The notes beneath the pieces were generated by a model. It was not told the origin of the DNA. It saw nothing but the letters and a program-made list of their open reading frames with translations, and made no database searches. Positions 47,577 to 59,200 of a stretch of DNA of 64,000 nt are shown piece by piece (the first letter of the stretch is position 1; every line of letters begins with the position of its first letter). Origin of the DNA: Craterostigma plantagineum. Taxonomy: Eukaryota > Streptophyta > Magnoliopsida > Lamiales > Linderniaceae. Position numbers and translations under genes: made by a program. Location of the stretch: NCBI GenBank assembly GCA_027422505.1, contig JAPQWV010000737.1, forward strand, positions 1 to 64,000. Direction: 5' to 3'.

Positions 47577-48915
47577 CTAAGATGGGGGTGGGGGCGATGG
47601 TGGCTGCGGCCGAAGGTGAGCCATCGATTCTTGAGCAAGCCGAACTGACTCCTGTGTATGCTTCATCGCGTTCTCCATGGCTTGAAGCGCCAGCTCGTAT
47701 CGGTGTTGCTCTTCGCGATAGCGTCGGTGGGCTTCTTCGTTTCGACGCTCATACTCGTCCTGGCGGCGCCGTGTCTCCTCATCGCGTCGTAGGGCCTCCT
47801 CATTGTAGCGTAGCATTTCCTGACGCAGTGTGTGAAGCTCTGCGGCTGACGCGTAAGGAGCGACACCTGACGACTCACCCTCGTGATAGCCGGAGGAATG
47901 GGAAGGTCCGGCAATGTCGGGGTGAACTGGGAATGGCCCCACGCCCTCGATAGCTAGTGGCTCGGGGACTTCGTCGCCCAGGTCCGTCTGCCCATGATAG
48001 ACCTCGTGCCAGACGTAAACCTTGTTTGAGCGGGACCAATTGGGTGCTTTGATCAGCATCTTCATCTTCAACATCATCTCTTCGTTCACCAGATTTCGTC
48101 CACCCACTATCGTCATCTGTGGTGGATTTGCTGGCCATAGGTTAAGCCCCTTGATAACCTTCGTAACAAATGGCCCCACTGCGACCTTCCCGTGACTACG
48201 AACATCTGCTTGGGCCGCAAAGGTGTGTTTCAGGGCCATCCTTAAGTGCACCAGTTGGCCGCGCTGCATCCTGGCTAAGTAGAATAGGTCGCGAAGGCCA
48301 ATCGCGCCGTGAGTCGCCCCTTGGTGTGAGCGGGGTCGTCAGGAGATGGTGAATGTAGCGCAATCCTGGACTCCTGAGCGACGAGGCCTTCGATGTCTTG
48401 ACACTGAATGGTGGCTCGCCAGGTCGTGTAATCTCAGCCCAGCAGGCCTGTCGAAACTCTGGGCCTTCAAGATAGTCTTTGTAGTACAAATCTTGTAAAG
48501 GTCCTCGGTTCCCGAAGGATGGCACCGGTGCTCCAATTGCCTGGAAGATGTCGCCTATGTCCACCGTGTGCTCCGTGTTAAATGTCCGAAATGTCATCTT
48601 GTTCACGCCGAATTCTTCGTGGGCGAAGGTGGAAAGGAACTCCAGGGTCAGCTCCTTGTACGCCGGCTCGTCGATGTGAAAGAATTCGAGCCATCCGCTG
48701 AGAGACACGTACCCGGCCACTTGCTGGTCCATGTGATACTTAACCTGCGTGTCATGATCAATCTGATCTGTCGGGATGAACTGCATATCCTTTAGCCGAT
48801 TATATCTGACCTGGTGTGTCTCATCGTCAAACTGCCGCATAGAATCTAGCAGTGGCGTCGCGTCTTGGCGTTGACGTGGACGATTCGTTGATGCAGCTGA
48901 GCGGCTTTTACCCAT
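47577..48915 (-). pseudogene. Athila env-position ORF (plant retrotransposon ORF-1 domain), one frameshift
   Basis: Starts MGKSRSAASTNRPRQRQDAT, then a globular region (VKYHMDQQVAGYVSLSGW, AYKELTLEFLSTF, SPGLRYIHHLLTT), the constant block FVTKVIKGLNLWPANPP, and a charged coiled coil (YERRNEEAHRRYREEQ) ending SPPPPS. Compared with the copy at 62794-63984 a single base is lost near 48306, splitting it into 48915-48196 and 47577-48269. This family lies between pol and 3' LTR in Athila; its role is unproven. I see no membrane-fusion features. Confidence 0.8.
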
Positions 48916-49773
48916 AGTATCTAGAAGTCCTAATATTAGTTGGCGAGAAAAAGATAATCGACACAGCTCGACTCGACCAACGTAGCGACAAAAATGATAA
49001 TTCTAAAACAAGAACATATACAAATTCAAAGCGGCATTTTGTCGAACACATAATAGACGAGCTAAAATACTCCTTCTAATTGCAATAATCGATTAACCGA
49101 GCACATTCTTTTGACTTTAAACGATGAAGCAACGGTAAATTATCCAAGAGACACAACCAATTTCGCACGATTTTTCGGAGATCCCCAAAATATGCAATTA
49201 GGGATTATGATCCCAAATGGAAAATTGATGGACGAAATTAACAAATTAAGCAAACCCACCATGTACATAGCATAAATCTAATCACGAAAGAGCAAAAACA
49301 ACACTATATTCGACCTAGTCTTGGAGATCGCCCCTAATTCGAAAGTTGGGAAAAAGAAAATCCATACCTTTTGATTTTATCGAAATTAAAAGTTGGGTAT
49401 GTGTTCGTTCGTGGGGTGGCCGGATAATGTCGACGGTGCGGCGGCGCGGCACTCGGTGGCGAATTGTTTTGAGTGATTTAGGTCGTGAGAGAGAGAGGGT
49501 GAAGGAGACGAAGATTGTGATTGAAATGAGTTTAAAAAGGCTGAAATCGCACTCTTCACGGCCGTGAATTTCAATCACAGGCCGTGAATAGAAGCAGTGA
49601 GCTCATTTCGTGTAAAGTCACGGCCGTGACTCATGTGTCATGGGCCGTGACTGCGGACAGTACGTTAAGCCCGCTTATGTCACGGCCGTGACTCCTAAGA
49701 CACGGGCCGTGACAACCTAAGTATTTTTATTTTATTTTTATTTTTTTTCTTGTTTATATATATATTTATTTTT

Positions 49774-49815
<42 letters not shown>

Positions 49816-50915
49816 TTTTTATAATAGCCCATGTTAGTCACGGCCGTGAATTCCTAGCCACAAGCCGTGACTCTCGGCATCGGCTTTGTTGCCATGTTCA
49901 TGGCCGTGAACCGTAAGGAAGCCGTGAACCCTTGCAGTGGGTATTGTCCAGCCAAGTCGCGGCCATGACTTGTGAGTCATGGACCGTGACTTCACCTTTT
50001 CTTTTTTTGTTTTTAAGTATTATGATTATTATAATTTGATATATATATATATATATACTATGATTAACACGCAATTGACGATTTTTTCGAGAACGATGTG
50101 CGCGAGGAAAAATCTGATAATCGACAAAGGAAATATCACTTTCTTACGCGGCGTCAAATCCTCAAGTCAAAAATTCGTCTATATCATTTAATGGATTTGT
50201 CGGGTATGATAATGATATTTTTGTGCCATTGACATTGGTAGAACAACACAATAGCATCATCTACCATAAATCCCACATCTTCAGCAAACTTATTTTCGAA
50301 TTCTGGGTTAGCTAGCCACTATGAATTGGGGACAGCAGTAAGGCCGTGAGAATGAGAGTGAAGAGTATGCAACGATTCGTCATAATTTAGATATCACTCT
50401 ACCTTGCTCTTTTCTTGGGTTTGTTTGGAGTTTTACTAGCTTTCGTGTGTTGGGTTCTCACAAGGTGTACTTGTAAGTAACCCGCCCTTATGAAGTAAAA
50501 ACTATTGTTCTGTCTTTTGTGTTATTCGCAGTTTTAATTGCTTTTGTGTTGGACCTTCACACGTTGTAATGGCATTGTAACCATCCTTTATGAAGTAAAA
50601 CTATCGTTACTATCTCGTCCTTAGATTCTGCGTTGTGACCATCCTCAATATTCGCAATAATTTTTTTAAATGTTATTATTATTATTATTGTTTTATTTAA
50701 TTTAATATATATAGTTTTAGATTATTAAATCTTTTTTTATATAATGCCTAAAACATAAATGGAAATACCTGGGTTGCCTCCCAAGAAGCGCTTCTTTTAA
50801 CGTCTCAGCCTGACGTACCTTCTATGCTCTTATGCTGGCTGGAAGTCGAGGTATAATACCTCCTTGTCGCTCAAGTCTTCCTCGCCTCCATGGTAATGCT
50901 TCAATCGATGTCCAT
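48916..50915 (-). repeat. Athila pol-to-ORF spacer with TCACGGCCGTGA palindromes
   Basis: Non-coding. The 12-bp palindrome TCACGGCCGTGA occurs exactly at about 49556, 49619, 49680 and 49836, with degenerate copies (for example 49640, 49700, 49863, 49900, 49960). A (TTTA)n run spans about 49740-49815 and a TA run lies near 50038-50057. Everything from 49990 to 50915 lacks a recognisable gene. Confidence 0.75.
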
Positions 50916-51745
50916 TCACCTTGAAAGCACCCTTCCCATACCTGAAATCTCAACAGTACCGTATGAGTAAACACGAGTAACAGTGAACGGTCTCGACCAA
51001 CGTGATCTAAAGCCTAAGTCGAGAATTAATAGGAGGACTTGATCCCCTTCCTGAAATTCTCGTCTGTGCCTAATTTTTCTGTCATGGTAGGCCTTCGAGC
51101 GCTCCATATACATTCTAGCGTTATCATAAGCTGATAAACGCCACTCGTCTAGCTCATTAATTTGGAGTTGCCGCTTTCCACCGGCTTTCCCCAAATCCAT
51201 GTCCAATGACTTGATTGCCCAATAGGCTTTATGTTCGATTTCTACGGGGAGGTGGCATGCCTTCCCGTATACCAATCTATATGGTGTAGTGCCTATTGGT
51301 GTCTTATACGAAGTCCTATACGCCCATAGTGCATCATTAAGCTTATTCGCCCACTCCTTACGGTTCCCATCTATAGTTTTCTCAAGGATACGTTTTAACT
51401 CGCGGTTCACTACTTCTACCTGACCGCTAGCCTGAGGGTGATACGGGGTGGATAAGCTGTGTCTAACACCATAATGCTCTAGTGTACGTCAAATTGGGTG
51501 TTGCAGAAATGAGTGCCTCTATCGCTAATGATGCATCTAGGTGCTCCAAATCGTGAAAATAGTGCTCGTAAAAATCGAACAACAACCCTAGCATCGTTCG
51601 TGGGTAAAGCCTGCGCCTCGGCCCACTTAGAGACATAGTCTACAGCGACCAGAATATATTTCTTATTATATGAGCTACGGAAGGGACCCATAAAATCTAT
51701 ACCCCATACGTAAAAAATCTCACATACTAAGATGAAGTTCTGAGG
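50916..51745 (-). pseudogene. Athila integrase fragment
   Basis: 51745-51479 encodes [35 protein letters not shown] and [11 protein letters not shown] (the first two catalytic Asp residues). After a break, 51410-50916 reads [40 protein letters not shown] and FQEGDQVLL, the Athila C-terminal part. The segment between, which should hold the catalytic Glu, is disrupted. The N-terminal side ends abruptly at LPQN, where hAT DNA begins. Confidence 0.88.
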
Positions 51746-51917
51746 CAGCCGCACCACCGCGCCGCCCAACCACCACCGCACGCGCCGCCGCACCACCGCC
51801 GCACCACCGCCGGCCGCCGCAGCCACCGCCTCGGCCCCGACCCTTGGTATCCTCTTCTGGCCCTTTTTAGTTTTTTATCTAACCGTATTTTTCGTATCCG
51901 TGTGTAGATTTTTTTAG

Positions 51918-54119
51918 ATGGATCGTGGTGGTGGCCGACGTGGTTCTCGTGAATCGAGGGCCAGCAAAGGAAAGCAAGTCGTTGGTAGATGACTACCAAC
52001 AATATGACCCGAACGAGTTCTTGGATATCGCCGACGTGCTCGCCGGCGACTTAAACGAGGACGTTGCCGGGTTCGAACCGTTGCCGGGAGCAAGCTCGCA
52101 TGCCGCGCAACATACGGAGGCGGAGGAGGAAGCGCCTACGCAAACCGGCGCCGCCCGACGGTTACAGTCGGACATCTTCGCGGTACACTACAGGAAGGTA
52201 CCACTAGTATAGTTAATCAATTTAAACCTATTTGTAATTACTGTGGTAAGGAGTATAATTTTAGAAAGGGGCGGATATGGGTCAATGACTTCCCATCTCC
52301 GTTCGAAACACCCGGCTAAGTTAGGGGTAGCACAAAACCAACAGCAAATGTTCGGCGGAACGGACTCGTCCGCGTCGGGACCGGCGGTCGGGAGCGGAAG
52401 CGCAACGTCGTTGTTTCATTACAACGAGGACGTTGCACGACGGGAGCTTGCCAAGTTCGTAGCCGCGAAGCACCTTCCATTTCGATTTGCCGACGATCCG
52501 ATCTACAAGCATTGGATCAAGACCGCGTACAACCCTCAGGCGAAGAAGGTTTCGAGGAGCACCCTGACGCGGGATACTAGGAAGAGTACTCGCGCTTAAG
52601 CGCGACTTAGTAGCTTTATTAGGTAGTTTAGGAACTAACATGTCGATTTGCTCTGATATATGGAGCGATCATTGGCAACGTTCCTCATACATGGTCGTGA
52701 CGTGTCACTGGGTCGACGACTCGTGGATGATACAAAAGCGTTTGATCGCATATAGGGAGTTCGATGAAGCGCACACCGCGCAAAACATTGCATCAAGCTT
52801 AGGACGATCTTATCAGAGTATAGGATAGTCAACAAAGTCTTTTCAGTATCGTTCGACAATGCGAGCGCTAACAACGCGAGCATTGAACGGTTGAAGGAGT
52901 ATTGTCAGCCGTCAGTCGGAGGATGATTTTTCCACGTGCGTTGTTTTTGCCACATACTTAACCTTTGTGTGCAAGACGCATTAGTTAGTTTTAAGGAGCA
53001 GGTCCAGCCTATACGGTACGCAATCAACTACCTGATGCGGCACCCGTCTTTGTGGAAGAAGTGGAAGCGTTTCTGTGCTAGAGAGGATGTAGCAGCCAAG
53101 AAGTTTAGTTTAGACGTACCCACCAGGTGGAATTCCACCTACAAGTTGTTGTACAGTTCGATGGAATATCGGACACAGCTGTGCGACTTCTTTGCTGAAA
53201 ACAGAGTGTTGCCGTACATTTTAGTTCCAGAGATGTGGGACCCGTGCAACAGTTTATGTGAGATACTTCAAGTATTTCACGATGCCACTGAGGCGATGTC
53301 GGGTTCATATTACCCGACTTCCATACTTGCGTTAGATCATTGCGTTAAAGTCGCAATTATACTCGACGGGCTTCGGTTTGATCTAGTAGTCGGCGAGGCC
53401 GTTGGCACATGACTACTAAGTGGCTCAAATATTTTTTTGAGTTACCAGATATCTTTATTATAGCGAAGATATTGGATCCGAGATGGCGTTTAGATGGTAC
53501 GGGTAGACTACTAGAATGCTACTATACGAAGGTATCGTCGGGCAGGGTAGTCTTTAGCATTTATTGGCAGAGCGTACTCGAACGAGCGCATGGCTCTTTG
53601 AAGGAGCTCTTTAAAGAGTATAAGCCCGATTTTGGCCACGACTCGTCTAGATCGGGATCGGGGCGGGGTCAATCTAGTTCTACTAGTGGTCGATCTTCAC
53701 GATTAGCTGACTACTACGACATCCTCAACGCAAACAAGCGTCCAAGGTCCCCCCAAAACCCCTACATAGAAGTCGATAACTTTATGTCGACGACTTTCGA
53801 GTTCGAGGACGAAGATGAGTTCAACGTTCTTAGATGGTGGTCGAGGGTGTCGCCAACGTTTCGGGAGATCCTTGCCGTCCCGGTCTCGACCGTCGCGGTG
53901 GAGCATGCTTTTAGCATGGGCGGTTTGACCTTGAGCGAGAAGCGTTCGAACTTGAGTGTCGACAACCTCGAGTACCAATGTATTCTCGACGACTGGACTC
54001 GAGCCGAGTATCGCACCCAAGATGAGCGTGCCAGCGACTCGCCCGACGACCTTTACGAGGACACCACCGGCACGGAGACGAGCGGCGGCAACGGCGGCGG
54101 CGACGGCGAGGATTATTAG
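51918..54119 (+). pseudogene. hAT transposase (BED finger + hAT dimerisation domain), broken
   Basis: Starts MDRGGGRRGSRESRASKGK. BED zinc finger: CNYCGKEYNF in one frame (near 52230) and MTSHLRSKHPAKLG in another (near 52280). Core: FRFADDPIYKHWIK, then SICSDIWSDHWQRSSYMVVT (52640-52700), SFDNASANN, CFCHILNLCVQDALVSFK (52940-53000), DVPTRWNSTYKLLYSSMEY (53118-53175). The C-terminal hAT domain is intact: EILAVPVSTVAVEHAFSMGG then LTLSEKRSNLS (53865-53960). The tail is Gly/Asp-rich. At least five frame breaks. In the family, the conserved Trp and dimerisation block are as seen here. Confidence 0.88.
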
Positions 54120-54154
54120 AGGCATTCGGCGAGGTGTGGACTCGACATCAACAA

Positions 54155-54440
54155 ACAAGCCCGAAAAAAGATAAGTATTCAAGTCTCATATTTTTTTTTG
54201 CATTCAAATAAGTACTATGTTTATATTGCTAACTAATGAATTATTATTTTCAGGTACGAATTTATTTGAACAAGCCTAACGTAACGACGAAGCCCGAAAA
54301 AGATAAGTATCCAACTCTTATATTTTTTTGCGTACAAATATTTATTATGTTTATTGGCTAACTAATGAATTGTTATTTTTCAGGTACTAATTGATTTGAA
54401 CAAGCCTATTACGACGAAGCCCGAAAAAAGATAAGTAAAT
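54155..54440 (+). repeat. Three tandem intron-like units in the hAT 3' region
   Basis: AGCCCGAAAAA(A)GATAAGTA occurs at about 54158, 54291 and 54416. Each of the first two is followed by an AT-rich stretch ending in TTTTTCAGGTAC and TTTGAACAAGCC. Units are about 125-133 bp. Each AT-rich part has GT at its start and AG at its end. Confidence 0.75.
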
Positions 54441-54540
54441 ATTAGTATAATTGCTTCTTTCTTGTTCTTCTTCTAATTAAACTTATAATGTAAATCATGT
54501 TTATGTATTTTTTTATAGGGAAGAAGATTACGAAGAAGAG

Positions 54541-54670
54541 GGGTTTCGGTAAGTGCAAGTGAGTTAGCAACGCGTGATCTCTGGATGCTTTGACGGATCA
54601 TAATCAAGGATGATTCGTCAAGGCTCCAGAGATCATACGCTGCTTTCTCGCCTACACTTGCGGAAGCCCG
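54541..54670 (+). ncRNA. Candidate foldback RNA (microRNA-precursor-like hairpin)
   Basis: 54541-54601 and 54611-54670 are inverse complements over about 60 nt with a loop of about nine bases (AATCAAGGA). The best core pairs TGATCTCTGG with CCAGAGATCA and TTGACG with CGTCAA. Pairing includes G:T wobbles, few bulges (a single-base bulge near 54590) and mild mismatches, as in plant MIR precursors. The arms do not match a miRNA family I recognise. Expression is unknown; it may instead be an old inverted duplication. Confidence 0.5.
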
Positions 54671-54882
54671 ACCAAAAGTCGACGACTGATTTAATTTACA
54701 TATATGTATGTATTGTATTGTAATTGATTACTAAAAATTTTGTTATACAAGTTCTTTGTAAAATGTAAAATGTAATTTTTTTGTAATTGTCTTGCAAATT
54801 ATATAGTAGATTTCGATACATAATTCGATTCGACCAAATAAATATATCAATTTATTCAAATCCCAAGAATTAAAAAAAAAAT

Positions 54883-55053
54883 TGGCGGTTTTAACCGCCG
54901 GTTACGTTAACCGGCGGTTTGTCAACCGGCGGTTGGTCTAACCGTCAACCGGGGGCGGCTAACCGGCAACCATCCCCGGCCGGTTAGACGGCGGTTAGTC
55001 CAATGGACTACCCGCCAACCGCCGGTTACGGTTAACCGGCGGTTGGGCAAGTG
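54883..55053. repeat. hAT subterminal repeat array (CCGGCGGTT)
   Basis: About a dozen copies of GGCGGTT or AACCGCC in both orientations, including GGTTTTAACCGCC and GGTTACGGTTAACC, up to the right end. hAT transposases bind subterminal motifs of this kind. Confidence 0.7.
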
Positions 55054-55054
55054 T

Positions 55055-55740
55055 AGTGGTGGCATCGTCATCACGGCATGCACGGGCTGTGTTTGCCCGG
55101 CCTTTAGAAGTAGTGTGTTGATCACCGTCTGGAGCTGGGAATTAGTAGTGGCAATCTGTTGTTGCAGCGCCTCGAACTTGGCAGTTGTAGCGGTCTCCTC
55201 GCTCACCCCAAACACTCCTGGAGTCTTTATCCTCGTATTGCCTCTCATGAAGCTGTTCCTTGAGTCGTCTTCGATTCGATTCCAGGCGTCTGTGGCATTG
55301 AGCTTCACGAGTCCTCCTCCCGCGGCTCCGTCTAGCATATGAACGGTTTGATCATTGAGGCCCTCGTGAAATCGATTGATCATGGCGGCCTTCGACATCC
55401 CGTGTTGTGGGCATTTCTTCAACAGTGACTTGTACCTCTCCCACACCTCGTAAAGATTCTCTGAATCCTTCTGGTGAAAAATGGAGATCTCCGTGTTCAA
55501 CCTTAACACCTTTGATAATGGGAAGTAATGGCCGATGAATGCTGCCCGCAGCTCTTCCCACGTAGTGATTGATCTGGGCGGTAGCATCTCCACCAATCCT
55601 TCGCCATGTATTTGAGTGAGAATGGAAACAACATCAGCTTCATAGCATCGCTCGGGACCCCATTAATCTTGATGGTGTCTGTTAATGTCAGAAAAGCCTT
55701 CAGGTGGGAGTATGGATCATCAACAGGGTTCCCCTCAAAT
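55055..55740 (-). pseudogene. Athila gag, right copy, truncated
   Basis: From 55596 leftwards: PPRSITTWEELRAAFIGHYF, NLYEVWERYKSLLKKCPQHG, HMLDGAAGGGLVKLNATDAW, NTRIKTPGVFGVSEETATT, then QPVHAVMTMPP where hAT DNA takes over. Upstream text to 55740 (KAFLTL region) is in another frame. It retains about 135 bp missing from the left copy. Confidence 0.85.
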
Positions 55741-56106
55741 TGTCCTCTGTGTAGCTAACCAGTGCTTCCTGATAGTTGCTAGCCGTGCCTTAAGAATTTA
55801 AGTTGCCTTCGTAACTTTCGCTCGAAATCTAGATCTCCTTCAACAATGGGACCTGATGGGTGGCTTCGGGTCATCCACTATCAAACAGTACCTTCAATGT
55901 GTGGAAGCAAAATTAGTGAAGGAATGATGGTTAATTTGAAGGAATAAAGCTAATAAAAATTACTTGGAAACACCAACGAGTGAACAAAGAACGAAGAACT
56001 AACTTACTCCACTTGAACACTTAAAACGCAAATAATTGACACGAAAATTTAACAAATAAACGTGGCTAAAGTACCGAACTACGGTGTTCCTAATATCAAT
56101 TTTATT

Positions 56107-56122
56107 CCCCGACAACGGCGCC
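56107..56122 (-). other. Athila primer binding site, right copy
   Basis: On the minus strand TGGCGCCGTTGTCGGG, one or two changes from the left copy (TGGCGCCATTGCCGGG), seven bases inside the 5' LTR end. Confidence 0.85.
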
Positions 56123-56129
56123 AAAAACT

Positions 56130-57177
56130 TGACTGCGTGCGTGTACTTTAATATATTAAACAGATGTTCATGCAAATACGTCAAGTAATAATTAAAATGA
56201 ATATGTTATAACTAGTACCACGCGCGATAGGCAGTGTACCTATCGTTTGTAGAATAGCTATAGCGAATATCCGAGTATCGAACACGAGGAATAAATTGAT
56301 TACTAGTATTGACCTATCGACTCGATATTAACCTAAATAAAATAGCAGGATTTGTTTATGCTATGGAAAAATTTAGCAGAGCAACCTAAAGGAAACGAGG
56401 GTAGAGAACTCATTAAATCTTCCCTAAGAAGTGAGTATGGCATTTCTGAGGTGGATCTCTCGTTCCTCGATCAAATGAGCGTGGCTGCGTTGTTGGATCG
56501 TCCCTTACGTGTCTCCAAATGAAAGAGCAGCTTCTAGTGTTCTTCCTCCTCTCATTTTCTCTAAGTTTTCATCTCTATGGGGTTCTCCTTGAGTTCTGAG
56601 ATGAACTTCCCTTTTGTGCTTCGAATTTGGGCCATAACCCTGAAATTTGGCACGTTCACAGCCACTTAACGGGCCCTCACGGCCGTGACATATGCATTTT
56701 GGCTGACTTTTCGTCTTTCTTAAACCCTTCACGGCCTCGTGCATGAGGTGTCACGGCCGTGACGGCGGCTTAAACCCTAAAACTTGACTTTCTGGCATGA
56801 GTCACGGCCTCTTGCATTTGGTAGTGACGGCCGTGACTATTAACAGATTTGCCAACTTGATACACTGCCCTCGTTCACGGCTTGTTGCATAAGGTGTCAC
56901 GGCCATGACTCTTAACAGCGAAGATTCTTGCCATTCGGTCGTTGTTCACGGCCACGTGCATGTTTGTTCACGGCCGTGAACGGTTGATGGAAGCTTTATT
57001 CTTCATCCTTTTTGCGTCGTTTTCGCATCTTTTTCGTTCCTTTCGCCCGATAACCGTTCGAAGGTCCTATTATATTTAAATGAGTGTAAGTAGAGGCATG
57101 AAATGCAGGAAATGACCAAAAATACTCTATTATAACCCAATAAATATAACAATAAACGTATTAAAATACGTTTATCA
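56130..57177 (-). repeat. Athila 5' LTR, right copy
   Basis: 1048 bp, TG...CA. It aligns with 44399-45914 apart from a 499-bp gap at 56388-56393, where the direct repeat AAAGGA is retained once. It carries exact or near TCACGGCCGTGA palindromes (about 56679, 56748, 56970). Outside it (57178 on) the host Tat-like element continues. Confidence 0.9.
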
Positions 57178-57939
57178 AGCATTCAGGCTTGTGGGTGAGG
57201 ACTAACCTGGAATCCAAATAGCTGACCTGGAATTCCATGGATTCTGATAAGACAGATCAGGTCTTCGTTCGTCAGCTCAAAGTTGGGCTCTCGATCGAAT
57301 AGATTAGGACTCTTTGTCGATGGAGAGCTGATGTATGACTCCTGCTTCATGAGCTATGTCTTCGTATGTTAGCATGGAAGGTGGGTCACCATGCTGTGGA
57401 CTTTGTCCGTCTCCCTTGATAAGTTGGATGTTCGCTCTGCTGGCCAAATTTCTACTCGTGGCTCGTCTCAAGGAGTTATCCGAGCTGTTGAAGCGTATGG
57501 ACACCACGACATGCGGTTGAATGTTGAGTTAGCAAGCATGCAGCAAAACAGAGCAGCACATCGAGTGCAAGGCTGCAAATCTGTTGGTGAAGGATCAAGC
57601 CAGGCTGGAGCGTTCGAAATAAGAGTCATAGAGGCGGCACGGAGACTTCGCTGCTAGATCTGAACTTCATCCCGAATGAAGCCAATGTAACTATCTGCCT
57701 TAGTTTGAGGGGAATTCTGTCTCAACTTCCAGCTCTCCAAGTCTCTGTGATCCCTTCCTATCAGGGCTAGCCTTGAAGCTTTCTTGAGCCCGCTTTCCAG
57801 TGGCTAAACTTCAGCGAACGGTAAGCCGGTGCTTCAAGAACACCGGTCCCTCCACCAACTCCAGTGTTCTACAGATGATGTAGGATCTCAGCTCCTCTTG
57901 CTATCTGCTTGTCTATCTTTTTGCTTGTCTTGCATGCCA

Positions 57940-58790
57940 GATTGGAGCTGGACCGAGGTGTCCTGATGAAATATGTCGGGTCTTAAAACGTCGGAATAGA
58001 ATTAGACTCAAATACCCAAACAGATAACTCGGGACTTCCCGTGCCAGCGCGGAGCTGGACTTAGATATCCCAATCCAGATGGATTGGGCTTCCTGTACTA
58101 GCGTGGAGCTAGACTTAGATTTCCCAAACACGTAGGTTGAACATTTTGGTGCCAGCACGGAGCTGGACTTGGATATCCCAACAATTAGGTTGGGTCTTCT
58201 AGTGCCAGTGCGGAGCTGGACTTAGATATCCCGAGCAGACAGGTCGAGTTTCCAACACGGAGCTGGGCTTAGATATCATAACGATTATGTTGGATCTTTG
58301 AGTGCCAGCACGGAGCTGGACTTTGATATCCCCATCCAGATGGATTAGGTTCCTATGCTAGCACAGAGCTAGACTTATATTCACAACCACGTAGGTTGGG
58401 TATTCTGGTGCTAGCGTGGACTTTGATATCCCCATCCAGATGAGGTTTCCTATGCTAGCACAGAGCTAGACTTATATTCACAACCACGTAGGTTGGGTAT
58501 TCTGGTGCTAGCGCGGAGCTGGACTTAGATGTCCTAATCCAGATAAATTAGGTTTCCTGTGCCAGCGCGGAGCTGGACTTAGATATCCCAAAGTTAGGTG
58601 GGGTATTTATGTGCCAGTCCGGAACTGGACTTAGATAGATACCCCAACAGTTTGGTTGGGTCTTCTGTGCCAGCATAGAGCTGGACTTAGATTTCTCAAC
58701 AGTTAGGTTGGGCCTTTAGGTGCCAGTCCAGAGCTGGACTTAGATACCCCAACAGTTAGGTTGGGTCTTTGGGCACCAGGCAACAATAAT
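57940..58790. repeat. Minisatellite, about 50-60 bp unit (GGAGCTGGACTTAGATATCC)
   Basis: About fifteen imperfect units with the core GTGCCAGCGCGGAGCTGGAC then TTAGATATCCC and a variable AGTTAGGTTGGGTCTT spacer. At least one unit pair (58325-58420 and 58430-58510) is duplicated as a block. Non-coding. Confidence 0.85.
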
Positions 58791-59200
58791 GGTACTTGCA
58801 TCGTGCTAGCTACCCTATTTGTTACATGTGCTCCTTTTGGCACCCTTCTCATGGTGCGGGAGCTGCGAGATCTGTGTCGGCTTCTGGCGACCTGTCATTA
58901 GTCGTCTGGAGGTCCATACAAGACAGGTGATCCGGAAACCTGCGCCAGAAAGCTAGTCGAAGTATCAATTCTATGAAGTTAGCATTACCTGGACAGGTTA
59001 GGGCTTATTGCCTTCTGTTTTGTAGTCTTGGGACTTGTCATCGGCAGATCCGTAGATCAATAGTAAACGCCGGAAAGTTTCCGCCTGGGTTAGGCCAGGT
59101 CTTATGATATTTGTCTCCAGCTTAGGCGGCATCCCCTCCTCATGCACTTTTCTTCTGACATTCTGATGCAATCACATCCAAACATTCGCCTGAATGGTTA

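Larger units (their letters stand above)
51746..55054 (+). mobile_element. hAT transposon, decayed, inside the Athila
   Basis: GC-rich left part, a transposase pseudogene, three repeated intron-like units, a foldback and an array of CCGGCGGTT/AACCGCCGG strings that ends in GGGCAAGTGTAG at about 55053. The left end does not show the matching CTACACTTGCCC, and the flanking Athila text jumps from integrase to gag, so no target duplication is expected: the insertion site was later deleted. Confidence 0.7.
42755..57177 (-). mobile_element. Athila-lineage gypsy retrotransposon in tandem, shared-LTR form
   Basis: Right to left: 5' LTR (56130-57177), primer site, gag piece, a hAT insertion in place of most of pol, integrase piece, env-like ORF, polypurine tract, LTR (44399-45914), a second primer site and a second gag (42755-44143). 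One LTR therefore faces a polypurine tract on its right and a primer site on its left, so it belongs to both copies. The left copy stops within gag. The whole lies in a Tat-like element whose parts are at 42480-42750 and from 57178. Confidence 0.85.

Noticed and set aside
47577..48915. A true retroviral envelope gene
   Set aside because: No signal peptide, fusion peptide or membrane anchor is seen; the text matches the plant retrotransposon ORF-1 type family.
54541..54670. Assigning the foldback to miR160 or miR167
   Set aside because: GCGTATGAT and AGATCAT strings resemble parts of those families, but the mature sequences do not match along 21 nt.
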